Shown: positions 34,489 through 45,400 of the stretch, piece by piece
Layout: each line of letters begins with the position of its first letter
How positions within the stretch are numbered: position 1 is the stretch's first letter
Source of the DNA: Eimeria necatrix
Taxonomy: Eukaryota > Apicomplexa > Conoidasida > Eucoccidiorida > Eimeriidae
NCBI RefSeq assembly: GCF_000499385.1
Contig: NW_013655201.1
Coordinates: 831-46,369 of the forward strand
DNA length: 45,539 nucleotides
Direction: 5' to 3'
Made by a program: the position numbers and the translations under genes
Notes under the pieces: model-generated
Told to the model about the DNA's origin: nothing
What the model saw: only the letters and a program-made list of their open reading frames with translations
The model's database searches: none

Positions 34489-35202
34489 CCAGGAGCTGCA
34501 GCAGAAGACCGGGCTGAACGGGAATGAACTGAGCTGCTGTAGCTGCAGCAGCAGCAGGTGAGAGCTGCTGCAGCTTGCTTCGTGCTGCTGCGTGCAGCAC
34601 GGGAGCAGATGCATCTGCTGCTGCTGCTGCTGCTGCTGCAGCGCTGCAGCAAATAGATAGAAGCTGCTGCCACTCCTCTGCGGGCAGCAAGCGGGGCCGC
34701 CCCCCAAAGCGCAGCAGCTGCTGCCTGCGCATTTGTTGGCTTATGAGCAGCAGCAGCAGCAGCAGCAAACTGCTCGTGCTGCAGCAGAGATCTTAGTAGG
34801 TAGTGGCGGCGTGGAGAGCAGTTGCTGCTGCTGCTGCTGCTGCTGCAGGACCAGCTGCTGGCGCTGCTGCAGGACCAGCAGCAAAAGTGTTAAGTAGAGC
34901 ACCAGCAGCAGCTTCAGCAGCTGCTGCCGCCGTAGGTCTGCGGCAGCAGCTGGAGCTCGCGCGTTGTGGGCTGTTGCTGGTACTGCTGTGATTCCAGCTC
35001 CAGCAGCAGCAGCAGCAGCAGCAGCTGCTGCTGCTGCTGCTGCTCTTTAACTGGGTTGCAGGGCGCGTTTCTCTTCTAATATGCCCTGTTTGTTTGTTTT
35101 GAACTGGTTTATTGGCCGCTGCAGTCTTTGCGTCTTTTGCTGCTGCTGCTGTCTTCACTTAATTTAGTTAACTTCCCCTAGGCGTGGAAGTCTGGTGTAC
35201 GT

Positions 35203-35243
<41 letters not shown>

Positions 35244-35735
35244 CGGCAGCAGGCTGGCTCTTCGGCACAGAATTATAGGCCATGGCTTAGTTACTCGTGT
35301 AGGGGTGAATGAGTAGGAGTGCAGCATCTGCAGCAGCAGCAGATAAGCAGCAGCCATTGCAGCAGCAGTAGCAGCCATAGCAGCAGCAACAGCAGCAGTA
35401 GCGGCAGCAGCAGCGGCTGCTGCGAGGTGCCGCTGAGTTGCTGCAGCAGACGATGCCGCAGCAACAGCAGCATGTATGCTGCATCGCTGTAGCGGGAGCT
35501 GCTGCTACTGCTGCTGTATCGGCTGCTGCACCTGCTGCTGCAGCAGCAGCGCCTGCTGCTGCTGCTGCTGCTTCTGCAACTGCAGCGCTGTCCTTCTGCG
35601 CAGTTGTTGAATTAGCCCAAGCGAAGCAGTGCAAGGCAATCTGTAGCAGCAACAGCAGCAACAGCAGCAGCAGCAGCAGCAGCGGCAGCATAGCAGCAGC
35701 ACCGATGAAAGCGGCCGCCAGAAGACTAGGCAGGC
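34489..35735. other. Convergent intergenic region, CAG/CTG-rich
   Basis: The spacer lies between the membrane-protein gene (+) and the large minus-strand gene, so it should hold both 3' ends. It is almost entirely interrupted CAG and CTG tracts, including a CAG-CTG inverted repeat at about 35003-35042. Open frames on both strands are repeat by-products. No independent gene is seen. Confidence 0.5.
35003..35042. repeat. (CAG)n(CTG)n inverted repeat
   Basis: About seven CAG units are directly followed by about six CTG units, which could fold into a hairpin. Confidence 0.8.
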
Positions 35736-36323
35736 TTAGAGAGAAATACCGCTAGCTGTGGAGGAAAGCAAGTGCCAGCAGCAGCAGCAGCAGCAAGAGC
35801 AGCAGCAGCAGCAGCAAGAGCAGCAGCAGCAGCAGCAAGAGCAGCAGCAGCAGCAGCAAGAGCAGCAACTTACCTGCAAGTTCTCGGGAGGCAGCAGCAG
35901 AAGGCGCCAGCTGCAGCAGCAGCAGCAGCCGCTGGGAAACAACGGACGCTGCGACACTGCAGCCTTTTGCTGCTGAGTCGGCTCCAAGCAGAAGCTCGGC
36001 TTCTGGTGCTGCTGCTGCTGCTGCTGCTCTTTCTGCTGCTGCTGCTTCTGCAGCAAAAGGGCGCAGCCGGCGAGGCCCGCAGCACTTCCCCATATTTTTG
36101 CTGCCTAGCATGTGGGAGGCCTTGAGGAGGTGGGCAACGTGCTGCTGCTGCGACGGGCTTAGCAGCAGCAGCGGCTGCTGCTGCTGCTGCAGCGCATGCA
36201 GCAGCTGCAGCACGCAGCTCTTTCTCTGCCGCTGCTGCAGTGCTGCAGAGATACCTTCAGTGATGTGGGGCGGAGCTCCCCTTTCTAATTCTGCAGGCAG
36301 AGGCACAGACTGCAGCCGCAGAT

Positions 36324-36366
<43 letters not shown>

Positions 36367-36825
36367 GAGCAGCAAAGCAGCAGCAGCAAGAGCAGCAAAG
36401 CAGCAGCAGCAATTAACGCTCACCCTTTACAAGTGCTGCTGCAGTTCTCGCCGTGTGAAGCTGCAGCATGTGCGGCAGCGCGGACTGCACAACTTGCTGC
36501 AGCCGCGCAACTGCTGCTGCTGCTTCCTGCTGCAGCAGCAGCTGCTGCTGCTGCTGCGGCTGCTGCACAGGGAAAGGCGGGCAGCAGCAGCAAGACAAGG
36601 CAATGGCGCAGGAGAAGAGACGGGGAGCAGCAGCAGCCATCTCCCTGCTGCAGCTGCAGATATAATGCTCTATAAATTGCGAGAGTTCATCAGCAAACGG
36701 CAGCAGCAGAATGCTCCTGCAGCAGCAGCGCCAACGGCCTCCCCGTCTTTAAACTTTCTGCTGTTGTCTTTTGTGTCACATCAAGCAAAGCCTCCAAAAT
36801 AAGGCGGCAGTGGTTTTCCAGCGTG

Positions 36826-36875
<50 letters not shown>

Positions 36876-36963
36876 GGGCGGGCGTGGCCACACGCGAAAC
36901 TGAAGCACAGCAGCAGACATGGGGGACAGCATGCTGAGCCACATGGGCACTGAAACGGGTTGC

Positions 36964-37023
<60 letters not shown>

Positions 37024-37117
37024 CTGCTAGGCTCGTCCAAGGAAAGCCGTCTCAGCAGGGCACTGCCGTATTCTAGAGGCAGCAGCAGCAGTTCCTGGGC
37101 AAATCCGCCAGCAGCCA

Positions 37118-37164
<47 letters not shown>

Positions 37165-37292
37165 GCGTACTCCAAGACAACAGCCTGGTGAGCTGCAGCA
37201 GCAAAGCAGCGGAAGAGCCGCTGCTGCTGCACAGTGGGCTCAAGCTGAAGCTCTGCTCCAGCACATAGCTGCAGCAACCTATCATCTGCCGG

Positions 37293-37326
<34 letters not shown>

Positions 37327-37468
37327 ACCGAAGGGCGCCCACAGCCTGGCGCCTTGCTGTGGCTCGCGACAGCAAACAGCAAAGCGCAGACATGCGCAGC
37401 TGCAGCCCGCAGTTGCTGCTGCTGCTGCTGCTGCTGTAACTGTGAGTGCTGCTGTGAGTCCTGCTGCC

Positions 37469-37500
<32 letters not shown>

Positions 37501-37821
37501 AGGGGCCAGCAGCCTGAAGCTACGGACGCTAGCAGAGTGCAGCAGCGGCTGCCTAAGCAAGAAAGAGCAGGATGGCTGCTGCAGCACCACAGCAGCAGCC
37601 GCTGCAGCAGCTGCCTCTCTCCTTCAGCAACAGCAGCAGCGACAGGCTCAGTCCTGCGCCTGTCGGGCATTGTGCTGCTGCTGCTGCTGCTGCTCTCAAG
37701 TGCTGCAGCAGCAGCAGCAGAAGCAAACCACAGTGCCACAGCTTCCAGTCGCAGCGACGTGAGCTCCCCCTGCCAGATTTGCTGTGGCGCTTGCTGCAGG
37801 TTCAGCTGCTGCCGCGGCTGC

Positions 37822-37862
<41 letters not shown>

Positions 37863-39076
37863 GGGGGAGGAGCTGCCTAAGGCGCAGGTGGCAAAGGGGA
37901 ACTCGTGGCAGGTGTCTTCGATTGCACGCAACGCCTTTTGCTGCAGCAGCAACTGGGAATGCCGCAGCAGCAGTTGCTGCAGCTTGTGCTGCTGCCCGTT
38001 TTGCTGCTGCCCGTTTTGCTGCTGCTCATTTTGCAGCAGAGCAGCAGCGCGAGGCGCTGTCGGTGCAGCAGCAGCATTAGCAGCAGCTGCAGCAGCAGCT
38101 GCTGCTGCTGCTGCTTGTCCCGTGGCTGCCCCGGGAGCGTCCTCTGCTGCTGCTATGACCAAATTCAAGAAGAGAGTGACAGCTGCTGCCTTGCTGCACT
38201 CAGCAGCAGCAGCAGCAGCAGGAGCAGCAGCAGCAGCAGCAACTAAGGCCTCGCGCAGCCTCAGCAAACCATCATAAGGAGCAGCTCTTGCAGCTGCTGC
38301 GATGAATGCAGCAACACTTTTTGCTGCTTCCTTAACTGCAGCAGCAGCAAGAGGGTCAAGCAGCAAATGAGATGCCCGAGGAGGCAAACAGGGAGGCTGC
38401 TGCTGCTGCTGAAGCTTATGCTGCTGCTGCTGCTGGCGCTGCTGCTGCTGCTGCTGCTGCTGAGTCGCAAGCTCCTCAAGTGCCTCTGTGAGCCGAAACA
38501 AATATGCAGCAATGTCGTATAGCGGGCCGCAGGGCTGCTGCTGCTGCTGCTGCTGCTGTAACTGCTGCTGCTGCTGTAGCTGCTGCTGCTGCTGCTGATC
38601 ATTAAAGCATTGAAAGATAAAGCAGCTGTCAGCTGCTTTGCTGTTGAGGAGCCGAAGCAGCAGCTGCGCAGCAAAGCGCGTCTGTGCGCATGCATGGTGC
38701 AGCAGCGACGCCTGCTGCTGCTGCTGCTGCTGCTGCTGCGGCCGCTGCTGTTGTTGCTGCTGCCCAGCGTGTTGTGTGGAGCTGCAGCAGACACAGCACA
38801 GACTTGCTGCTGCCTCTGAGCATTGCTGCAGCAGCAGCCCGCATAGCTGTTGTTGAATGCTGCTGCTGCAAGTTGAGGGGAGGCGCCCATATCCCGTTGC
38901 CTGCTGCTGCAGCAACAGCTGCTGCTGCTGCTGCCCAGGGACAGCAGCAGCAGCAGCAGCAGCAGCAGCAAAACCTAAAGCAGGAATAGCCCCTGAAGCG
39001 CTTTCTGCTTCTGCTGCAGCCTCTGCGAGGCGCCACAGCGCCAGCGGGACACGGGATTGCTGCTGCAGCAGCACCA

Positions 39077-39112
<36 letters not shown>

Positions 39113-39450
39113 CCGGGATGCTGCTTGGGCCGCAAGAAGCAGCGGGAGGAGTAGCAGCAGCAAGGAGGCCTATACAAAGCCTTCCTGCTGCAGCAAGGCC
39201 TGCTGCTGCTTTCTGCTGCAGCTGCTGCAGCAGCCCCGTAGCCCTGGCCGGAGCAGCAGCAGCAGTAGCTGCTGCTGCCAACAGCAGGGGAATGGGGCCC
39301 TGACGCTGCAGCGGGTGCGTCAGCAGCTGCAGCAGCTGCTGCAGCCGCTGCTGCTGCTGCTGCTGCTGCTGCCTTTCAAGTGAGACCGCTGCAGCAGGAA
39401 TGGCTTGGCTCCAGAGGCTACAGGCTTTAGCCAGCAGCCGCGCGCTAGGT

Positions 39451-39487
<37 letters not shown>

Positions 39488-40445
39488 TGACGAAGATCTC
39501 AGCTGCAGCAAGCAGCTCTTGCTGCGATCCGGCAGCAGCAAGAGCTGCTAGCAGGGGAGCTCCAATAAGCCAGGAAGTCAGAGCGATGTGCAGCAGCTGC
39601 AGCGACAGTTCTGCTGCTGCTGCTGCTGCTGCTGCAGGCGCTGCTGCTGCTGCTGCTGCAGGCGCTGCTGCTGCTGTTGCCGCGGGCACTTGCTCAGATT
39701 CTGCTGCTGCTGCTACTGCAGCATCAGCAGCGCAGCAAGTGCTGCAGCACATATATGCTGCTGCTGCTCTGAGGAATTCAAAATCGAGAGGCAGCAGCAG
39801 CAGCTTTTCAAGGCCCTTCCACTCAGCTGCCCACAAAATGAGACCAGGGCAGCAGCAGCTGCTGCTGCTGCTGCAGTTGCTGCCGCCGCTGCTGCTGCTG
39901 CTGCTGTTGCTGCTGCCGCAGCTGCACGCAAAGATGCAGGTCTTCCGGTGCGGCTCTAGCAAGAGTTCTGCTGCTGCTGCAGACGGCAGCCTGGCAGCAG
40001 CAGCAGCAGCAGCGCCTGCTGCTGCTGCTGCTGCTGCTGCGTTACGCGCGGAAGCATGCAGCTGCAGCAGCAGCTGGACGCACAGGCTTGCTGCTGCGTA
40101 GGCCTCAGCAAGGCGCGGCAGCAGCAACGGGAAGTTCAGCAGCAGCAGCAGCAGCTGCAGCAGTTCAGGAGGAAGCCGCTGCTGCAGCAAAGCTGCATCA
40201 ACCACTAGCCGCAAAGAGCTGCCAGTGCGGCAGCAGCAACACCTGCTGCTGCTGCTGCTGCTGCTGCTGCAACACAGCTCAGCGCGTAAAGTCACTGGGG
40301 CGGAAGGCCCCTCTGCTGCTGCTGCAGCAGCAGCAGCAGCACGAGCAGCAGCAACGGGAGGGAGAGAGAAGGCAGCAAGCAAATGCTGCCGAAGCTCCAC
40401 GGTGAATTCGGCGCATGCTGCTGCTGCTGCATCTGCACCTGGCAG

Positions 40446-40482
<37 letters not shown>

Positions 40483-40596
40483 TCCAGCTTAGGCAAGTCT
40501 TGCTGCAGTGCTGCGCTGCAGGCTAAGCAGCAGCAAGATGGACTCAGCAGGGGCGGACGCGGAAGCAGCTGGGGTCCTATTCGCCGCAGCACTTCT

Positions 40597-40646
<50 letters not shown>

Positions 40647-40898
40647 AAGACTGCGCAGCTTCTCGGCTGCTTGCTGCAGCGCTGCAGCACTAAAGCTCCC
40701 CCTAGCTGCGACTAGCAGGGCCTGTGCAGCTGCTTCCGCCTGCCCTTCAGCAGCAGCAGCAGCAGCAGCAGGCGCAGCAGCAGCAGCAGCAGCAGGCGCA
40801 GCAGCAGCAGCAGCAGCAGGCACTGCCCACTGCGAGAGCCTCGCAGCCCCTCTGCTGTACCCTCCGCCTTGTGAAGGACCAAAATTAAGGTCTTCCAT
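35736..40898 (-). CDS. Large helical Leu/Ala/Gln-rich protein, possibly HEAT-repeat/importin-like, about 1591 aa, four inferred exons
   Basis: The start is ATG at 40898 (MEDLNFGPSQGGGYSRGAAR). The inferred exons are 40898-36699, 36562-36424, 36290-35874 and 35755-35736, with all phases agreeing and a total of 4776 nt. The third donor (CTTGCAG followed by GTAAGT) and last acceptor (TTCCTCCACAG) are strong; the first donor (GTTTGC) is weak. Non-repeat islands read as amphipathic helices: NFPLLLPRLAEAYAAASLCV, LQLLHIALTSWLIGAPLLAA, CHEFPFATCALG, TSLRLEAVALWFAS, ENHCRLILEALLDVTQKTTA and ERGAPPHITEGISAAL. Tandem helical pairs of this kind suggest an alpha-solenoid such as the importin-beta/transportin group, but no diagnostic motif was found. 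Poly-Ala, Gln and Ser insertions separate the islands. An alternative third-exon acceptor at CTGCAG near 36308, joined to GTAAAG as donor, would also keep frame. Confidence 0.55.
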
Positions 40899-40919
40899 GG
40901 CCCTCTGCTGCTGCAGCTT

Positions 40920-40959
<40 letters not shown>

Positions 40960-41215
40960 GCGCACAGCAAAGGGGAGTTAGAGCTCCAGCAGCAGGAGGT
41001 TGGGCTGATCCTCGAAGAGAGAAGAGCGGCGGCAGCAGCAGCAGCAGCAGCAGCTGCTGCTGCTGCTGCTGCTGGTGCTGCCAGGGGGGCGAGAGGGTGT
41101 GGCTGCTGCTGCAGCCTCGGGAACGCAGCAGCTTTAACTAGATCATAATGACTAAATTAATATTTAAATTAATAAACAAAAGCGCCACACGAAATTAGTG
41201 GAGGAAGACAAGAAG

Positions 41216-41257
<42 letters not shown>

Positions 41258-41372
41258 TGTTGCTGCGCCGGGGGGCCTGCGGGGCCCCAGATAGCGCCTG
41301 TAGCGGCTCCTTTGCCTTTTCCAAAATTAGTCCTTCCAAATAACTTTAATTAATTAATTAATTAACTTCTAA

Positions 41373-41403
<31 letters not shown>

Positions 41404-41499
41404 GAAGATAGCAGCAGCTCACTCGCTGGCAGCCAGAGGGGTGGGGTTGTTGTGTTTTCGCCGCAGGGGCCCTGCTGCAGCAGCACCCCTGTGGGGCCG

Positions 41500-42230
41500 T
41501 AGCTAGCTAGCTAGCTAGCTAGCTAGCTAGCTAGGTAGCTAGCTAGCTAGCTAGCTAGCCACACTTAAACGGTTACTAGCCCTCAAGAGAGCAGCTAGCT
41601 GGGCTGGCCAGCTGCAGAGCTGCGGCGCTGCAGCCCAGCTAGCTACGGGGGCACCGCAGCTAGCTGGCTAGCCAGGCTACGGGACCAGCTAGCTAGCTAT
41701 CTGGATGTCTAGCTAGCTAGTTAGCTAGCTGGCTAGCTAGCTAGCTAGCTAGCTGGCTAGCTAGCTTGTTAGCTAGCTGGCTAGCTAGCTAGCTAGCTAG
41801 CTGGCTAGCTAGCTAGCTGCCCAAGCTAGCCGCAGCGCTAGGCAGGATGCGGGGCCTGCTGCCTGCTGCTGCCAAAGGGCTGCAGCCGCTTGCTGCAGCG
41901 GCAGCATATGGCTAGCTCCAGCTAGCCAGATGCTGCAGCTATCTACAGCTAGCCAGATGCTGCAACTAGCTGCGGCTAGCTACAGCTGGCAGCAGCTAGC
42001 TGCAGCTAGCTAGCTGTATGTACACCGTGTCAAGTTCTCCAATCCCCCAGATGTACCAGCTAGCTGGCTAGCTAGCTAGCTAGCTAGCTAGCTAGCCAGC
42101 TGGCTAGTTAGCCAGCTAGCTGGCTAGCTAACTAGCTAGCCAGCTAGCTAGCTAGCTGGCTGGCTAGTTAGCCATCTAGCTGGCTAGCCAACTAGCTAGC
42201 CAGCTAGCTAGCTAACTAGCCGGCCTAGAG
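41500..42230. repeat. (GCTA)n palindromic satellite blocks
   Basis: Pure or near-pure GCTAGCTA runs occur at 41500-41559, 41684-41820 and 42056-42222, separated by CAG-containing and GGCTAGC-containing spacers. Every 8-mer is self-complementary, so long cruciform-capable stretches result. Confidence 0.95.
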
Positions 42231-42411
42231 CGGTTGGCTGCAGAAGGAAGGCAGCGCAGGTAGAGGAACAGCTAGCTGCTGCAGAAAGCCCCAGCTAGCT
42301 GCAGCTAGGTGGAGCCCCAACTTGCTGCAGCTAGCTAGCCACAGCCAGCTAGCGGCCTCTAGCTATCCCCTGCTGCAGCTAGCTAGCTGCAGCCAGCTAG
42401 CTGCAGCTAGC

Positions 42412-42830
42412 CGTGGTTAGCCGTGGCTAGCTGTGGCTAGCCGTGGTTAGCCGTGGCTAGCTGTGGCTAGCTGTGGCTAGCTGTGGCTAGCTGTGGCTAG
42501 CTGTGGCTAGCTGTGGCTAGCTGTGGCTAGCTGTGTCTAGCCCCGGCTAGCCGTGGCTATCTATGTCTAGCTGTGGCTAGCTGTGGCTAGCCGTGGCTAG
42601 CTATGGTGACTAGCTAGCTGTGGCTAGCTGCGGCTGGCTGTAGCTAGCTGTAGCTAGCTGTGGCTAGCTGTAGCTAGCTGTGGCTAGCTGTAGCTAGCTG
42701 TGGCTAGCTGTAGCTAGCTGTGGCTAGCTGTAGCTAGCTGTGGCTAGCTGTGGCTAGCCGTAGCTAGATGTGGCTGGCTGTAGCTAGCTGTGGCTGGCTG
42801 TAGCTAGCTGTGGCTGGCTGGAGCGGGTGA
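42412..42830. repeat. 10 bp minisatellite TAGCTGTGGC
   Basis: Roughly forty head-to-tail copies of TAGCTGTGGC, with variants TAGCTGTAGC and TAGCCGTGGC, are seen. Toward the end GTGGC and GTAGC units alternate regularly, indicating a 20 bp higher-order unit. Confidence 0.92.
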
Positions 42831-42969
42831 AACTGCCAATGGCGTGTGGGGCAGTTCCCCAGGCGTGGCTGCAGGCCAGCTTTAAAGCTTTTGGGTTTTA
42901 TTTCTTTTGGGATATTTCAAATTTAAATTTAAAAATAATTTGCAATAAAATTAAAAGTCTCAATTTGAA

Positions 42970-42988
42970 AGCAGCAGCAGCAGCAGCT

Positions 42989-43021
<33 letters not shown>

Positions 43022-43037
43022 GCAGCAGCAGCAGCAG
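42970..43037. repeat. (CAG)n microsatellite
   Basis: An interrupted run of about 22 CAG-type triplets is flanked by strongly AT-rich DNA on both sides, outside any supported gene. Confidence 0.85.
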
Positions 43038-43280
43038 ATCTGTGTGTGGGTGTGGGTGGGAGTGTGCAAGTAACGTTGTGTTTCGCTTTATGGATTGATT
43101 TCCGCATTTTTGAAATAAAAATGAAAAATTAAAATTAAAAAATAAATAAAAATAAAACAATTTGTTCAAATATAAAACCTTTTTGCATTTGCGCGGCCTC
43201 TGGCGAAGTTGAACATCGCCGTGTGCGGGGCGGGGCGGGCGAGGCCACCGCGCGGGGCATACACTCGAGAAGTAGTTTGA

Positions 43281-43372
43281 ATGAAATAAAGAAAAAGAAA
43301 TAAATGAAAAGAAATAAATGAAAAGAAATAAAAGAAAATAAATAAATGAAAATAAATAAATGAAAAGAAACG
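43281..43372. repeat. A-rich minisatellite (GAAATAAATGAAAA)
   Basis: Units of GAAATAAATGAAAA and shorter variants are repeated about six times on +. This is one of the few AT-rich tandem repeats in the second half of the window. Confidence 0.75.
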
Positions 43373-43929
43373 AAGAAGCTGGGCAGCTTCGAGCTGCGGT
43401 GTCGTGCCACCAGGCTGGCAGAAGATCGAGAGCGCTGGCGGTGCAAACCCAATTTGGCTCGGAAAAAGTTGAATTTTTGTTTTAAATGGAATTAAAAAGA
43501 ATTCAAAACTAAAATAAATTCTTTTTGAACAATTTGAACGGCGAAAGCCGGCGGGCCAGCCTGCTAGACAGGCGCTCGACCGACTGGTGCTGTTGCTGCT
43601 GCTGCTGCTGCTGCGGCTGGCGGCTGCTGCTGCTGCTGCACTGCCGCTGCAGCTGGTTGAAATCCAGGGAAAGCAGAACTGTAAAGAGGTATTTTCACTA
43701 ATTTCGGGTTTTTCCTTTCAAGAAGTTTTCTCATTTGGTGAGTTCATTTCGTTTTGCTGCAGCAGCAGCTCAGTTTCCCGCTGCAGCGGTCCACTGCAGC
43801 AGCTCGCAGCAAACCCGCCGGTGGTCCAGACCACTGAAAGCTTTTTCTTTTCAATTCAGACAAACAGCAGTTCACTCTTGGAAGCAAATCCGAGCTTTTG
43901 CGCAGCACCTGCGTGGCAGCTTCCTCTCC

Positions 43930-43974
<45 letters not shown>

Positions 43975-44152
43975 AGCGCGAGGGCGTTTGCTGAGGAGCT
44001 GCTTTTTGGGCTTGGTTGGGTGGTGGCTGCTGCTTCTGCGGGTGGTTTTGTGTGCTGCGGGGAGCAGCAGCAGCAGCTGGCAGCAGCAGCAGCAGCTGAC
44101 AGCAGCAGCAGCTGTGTGTGGCTTTGTGCTGCAGCTTTTCCCAAGTTCGAAA

Positions 44153-44671
44153 ATGCTGCAGCAGGAGCTGCAGCGGGCCAGCCCCGGCGCAAACCCCGGC
44201 TTCTACGGCAGCTTCCAAGAGCTGCCGGGGCCTCCGCTGGAGGGCAAAGCGCAGGAGTTTTTCGCAGCGCGGCGGCGGGCGGAAGCTGCTGCTGCTGCTG
44301 CTGCAGCAGCAGCAGCAGCAGCAGCGCCGCGCGAACTGCCGCAGCAGGGGCCCCACGCCTACCGCCCGGGGCCCCCCGGGCCCCTCCACTTCGGAGTGCC
44401 CTTTTCCGACGGCTGGGACTCGGGAGTTGCTGCAGTTTCGCAAGCTTTGTTTGGAACTTCGAAAGCTTTTCAAACAATTCCAATTCAACTCCGAAGTGTT
44501 TTTCGAAAAAGAAAACCCGGAGATGTCTTCCCCGAGTGGTCCAACGCCTTCGTCACCAGAGTCGACCCCTGCGAATGCGCAGCAGCAGAAGAGACCTTCA
44601 CTCCTTACGAAGTGGCTCGTTATAAGGATTCTTGGGGCCGGCCCCACACCACTTTGGACTTTTCTCGCTGA
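44153..44671 (+). CDS. Small basic hypothetical protein, 172 aa
   Basis: The ATG at 44153 has A at -3 (GAAAATG). The frame ends in TGA at 44669-44671. The protein starts MLQQELQRASPGANPGFYGS, has one poly-Ala run (about residues 44-60), a Pro-rich linker, then a repeat-free C-terminal half with LHFGVPFSDGWDSG, IQLRSVFRKRKPGDVFPEWS, and a tail TFTPYEVARYKDSWGRPHTT ending in LDFSR. The aromatic-rich, non-repeat C-terminus argues for a real gene. The open frame extends upstream to 43898 through CTG-derived sequence that I do not include. Composition and length would fit a small organellar or complex-associated subunit, but that is speculation and I do not recognise the family. Another frame also stays open across 44118-45017. 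Confidence 0.5.
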   Translation: MLQQELQRASPGANPGFYGSFQELPGPPLEGKAQEFFAARRRAEAAAAAAAAAAAAAAPRELPQQGPHAYRPGPPGPLHFGVPFSDGWDSGVAAVSQALFGTSKAFQTIPIQLRSVFRKRKPGDVFPEWSNAFVTRVDPCECAAAEETFTPYEVARYKDSWGRPHTTLDFSR

Positions 44672-44715
<44 letters not shown>

Positions 44716-44793
44716 GGCTGCTGCGGCGGCGGCGGGAAACGCGGCTTTCGGGCGACGCCGGGAAGCCCGGGGGGAGGGGGGCGGCCAGTGGAC

Positions 44794-44813
44794 CAGACCA
44801 CTGGGACCAGTGG

Positions 44814-44817
<4 letters not shown>
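44794..44817. repeat. Inverted repeat CAGACCACTGG-GA-CCAGTGGTCTG
   Basis: Two perfect 11 bp arms are separated by GA. Related GGTCCAC/GTGGACC palindromic motifs occur at 17569-17590 and near 43785-43835. Confidence 0.85.
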
Positions 44818-44851
<34 letters not shown>

Positions 44852-45147
44852 GGTGCAGCAGCAGCGGCGGAGCAGCAGCAGCGCAGCAGCAGCAGTGCTG
44901 CAGCAGCAGCCCGCGGCTCCGCGGGCGCGCCAAAGTGCGAGCCAGGCTGCCCTGCCGAGCTGCTGCTGCACTGCCGGGCATTTCAAACGCAGATCTTCTT
45001 CAGTTTCATTAAAGTGAACAAATTTTGCTTTTTATTTTGCAAAATGCACTTTAAAAAGTCCTAAGTTCGCTTCTTATTCCAAAAAGTGCAAAAAAAGTTG
45101 AAATGCCAAACAGCCGCGCGCAGCCCGCGCAGTGCACTGCAACCTGA

Positions 45148-45161
45148 GGTGTACGTACACC
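45148..45161. promoter_or_regulatory. GGTGTACGTACACC palindrome, copy 2
   Basis: This is identical to the 14 bp palindrome at 32375-32388 and shares the flanking CCCAG on its right side. Confidence 0.5.
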
Positions 45162-45295
45162 CCAGCTTCCCGCGGAAAGCGCCGACAGATTCGACTCTGT
45201 CTGCATTTCCAGTAATACTCTGTGCTGCACTTTTATTTTAATTAAAAAGAAAGTTGAACTCAGCCTCTGGAGAGCTGCAAAGAACGGCTTCTGTC

Positions 45296-45331
<36 letters not shown>

Positions 45332-45400
45332 CTGAAGAGCTGCAGCTGAGGAGCAATAAGGCCGCCGGAGCAGCCTGGCAACTATTAGGACAAGAAGTGA

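Larger units (their letters stand above)
40899..44152. other. Satellite-rich intergenic region
   Basis: Upstream of the large minus-strand gene come a CAG-CTG inverted repeat (about 41035-41072), AT-rich spacer with (TTAA)n at 41347-41366, (CAG)n at 41217-41255, (CTG)n at 41374-41402, the GCTA and TAGCTGTGGC satellites (41500-42830), (CAG)n at 42970-43037, and an A-rich minisatellite (43281-43372). The interval 43587-44152 has CTG-derived open frames and may hold the leader of the next gene. No firm coding region is seen. Confidence 0.5.

Noticed and set aside
33482..34768. Minus-strand frame of 428 codons with Leu, Cys and Ala runs
   Set aside because: Same reason: CAG-type repeats contain no stop codon in any of the six frames, so long open frames arise without coding function.
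40225..41148. Plus-strand frame of 307 codons over the 5' end of the large minus-strand gene
   Set aside because: Repeat shadow; the minus-strand frame is far longer and has helix-like islands.
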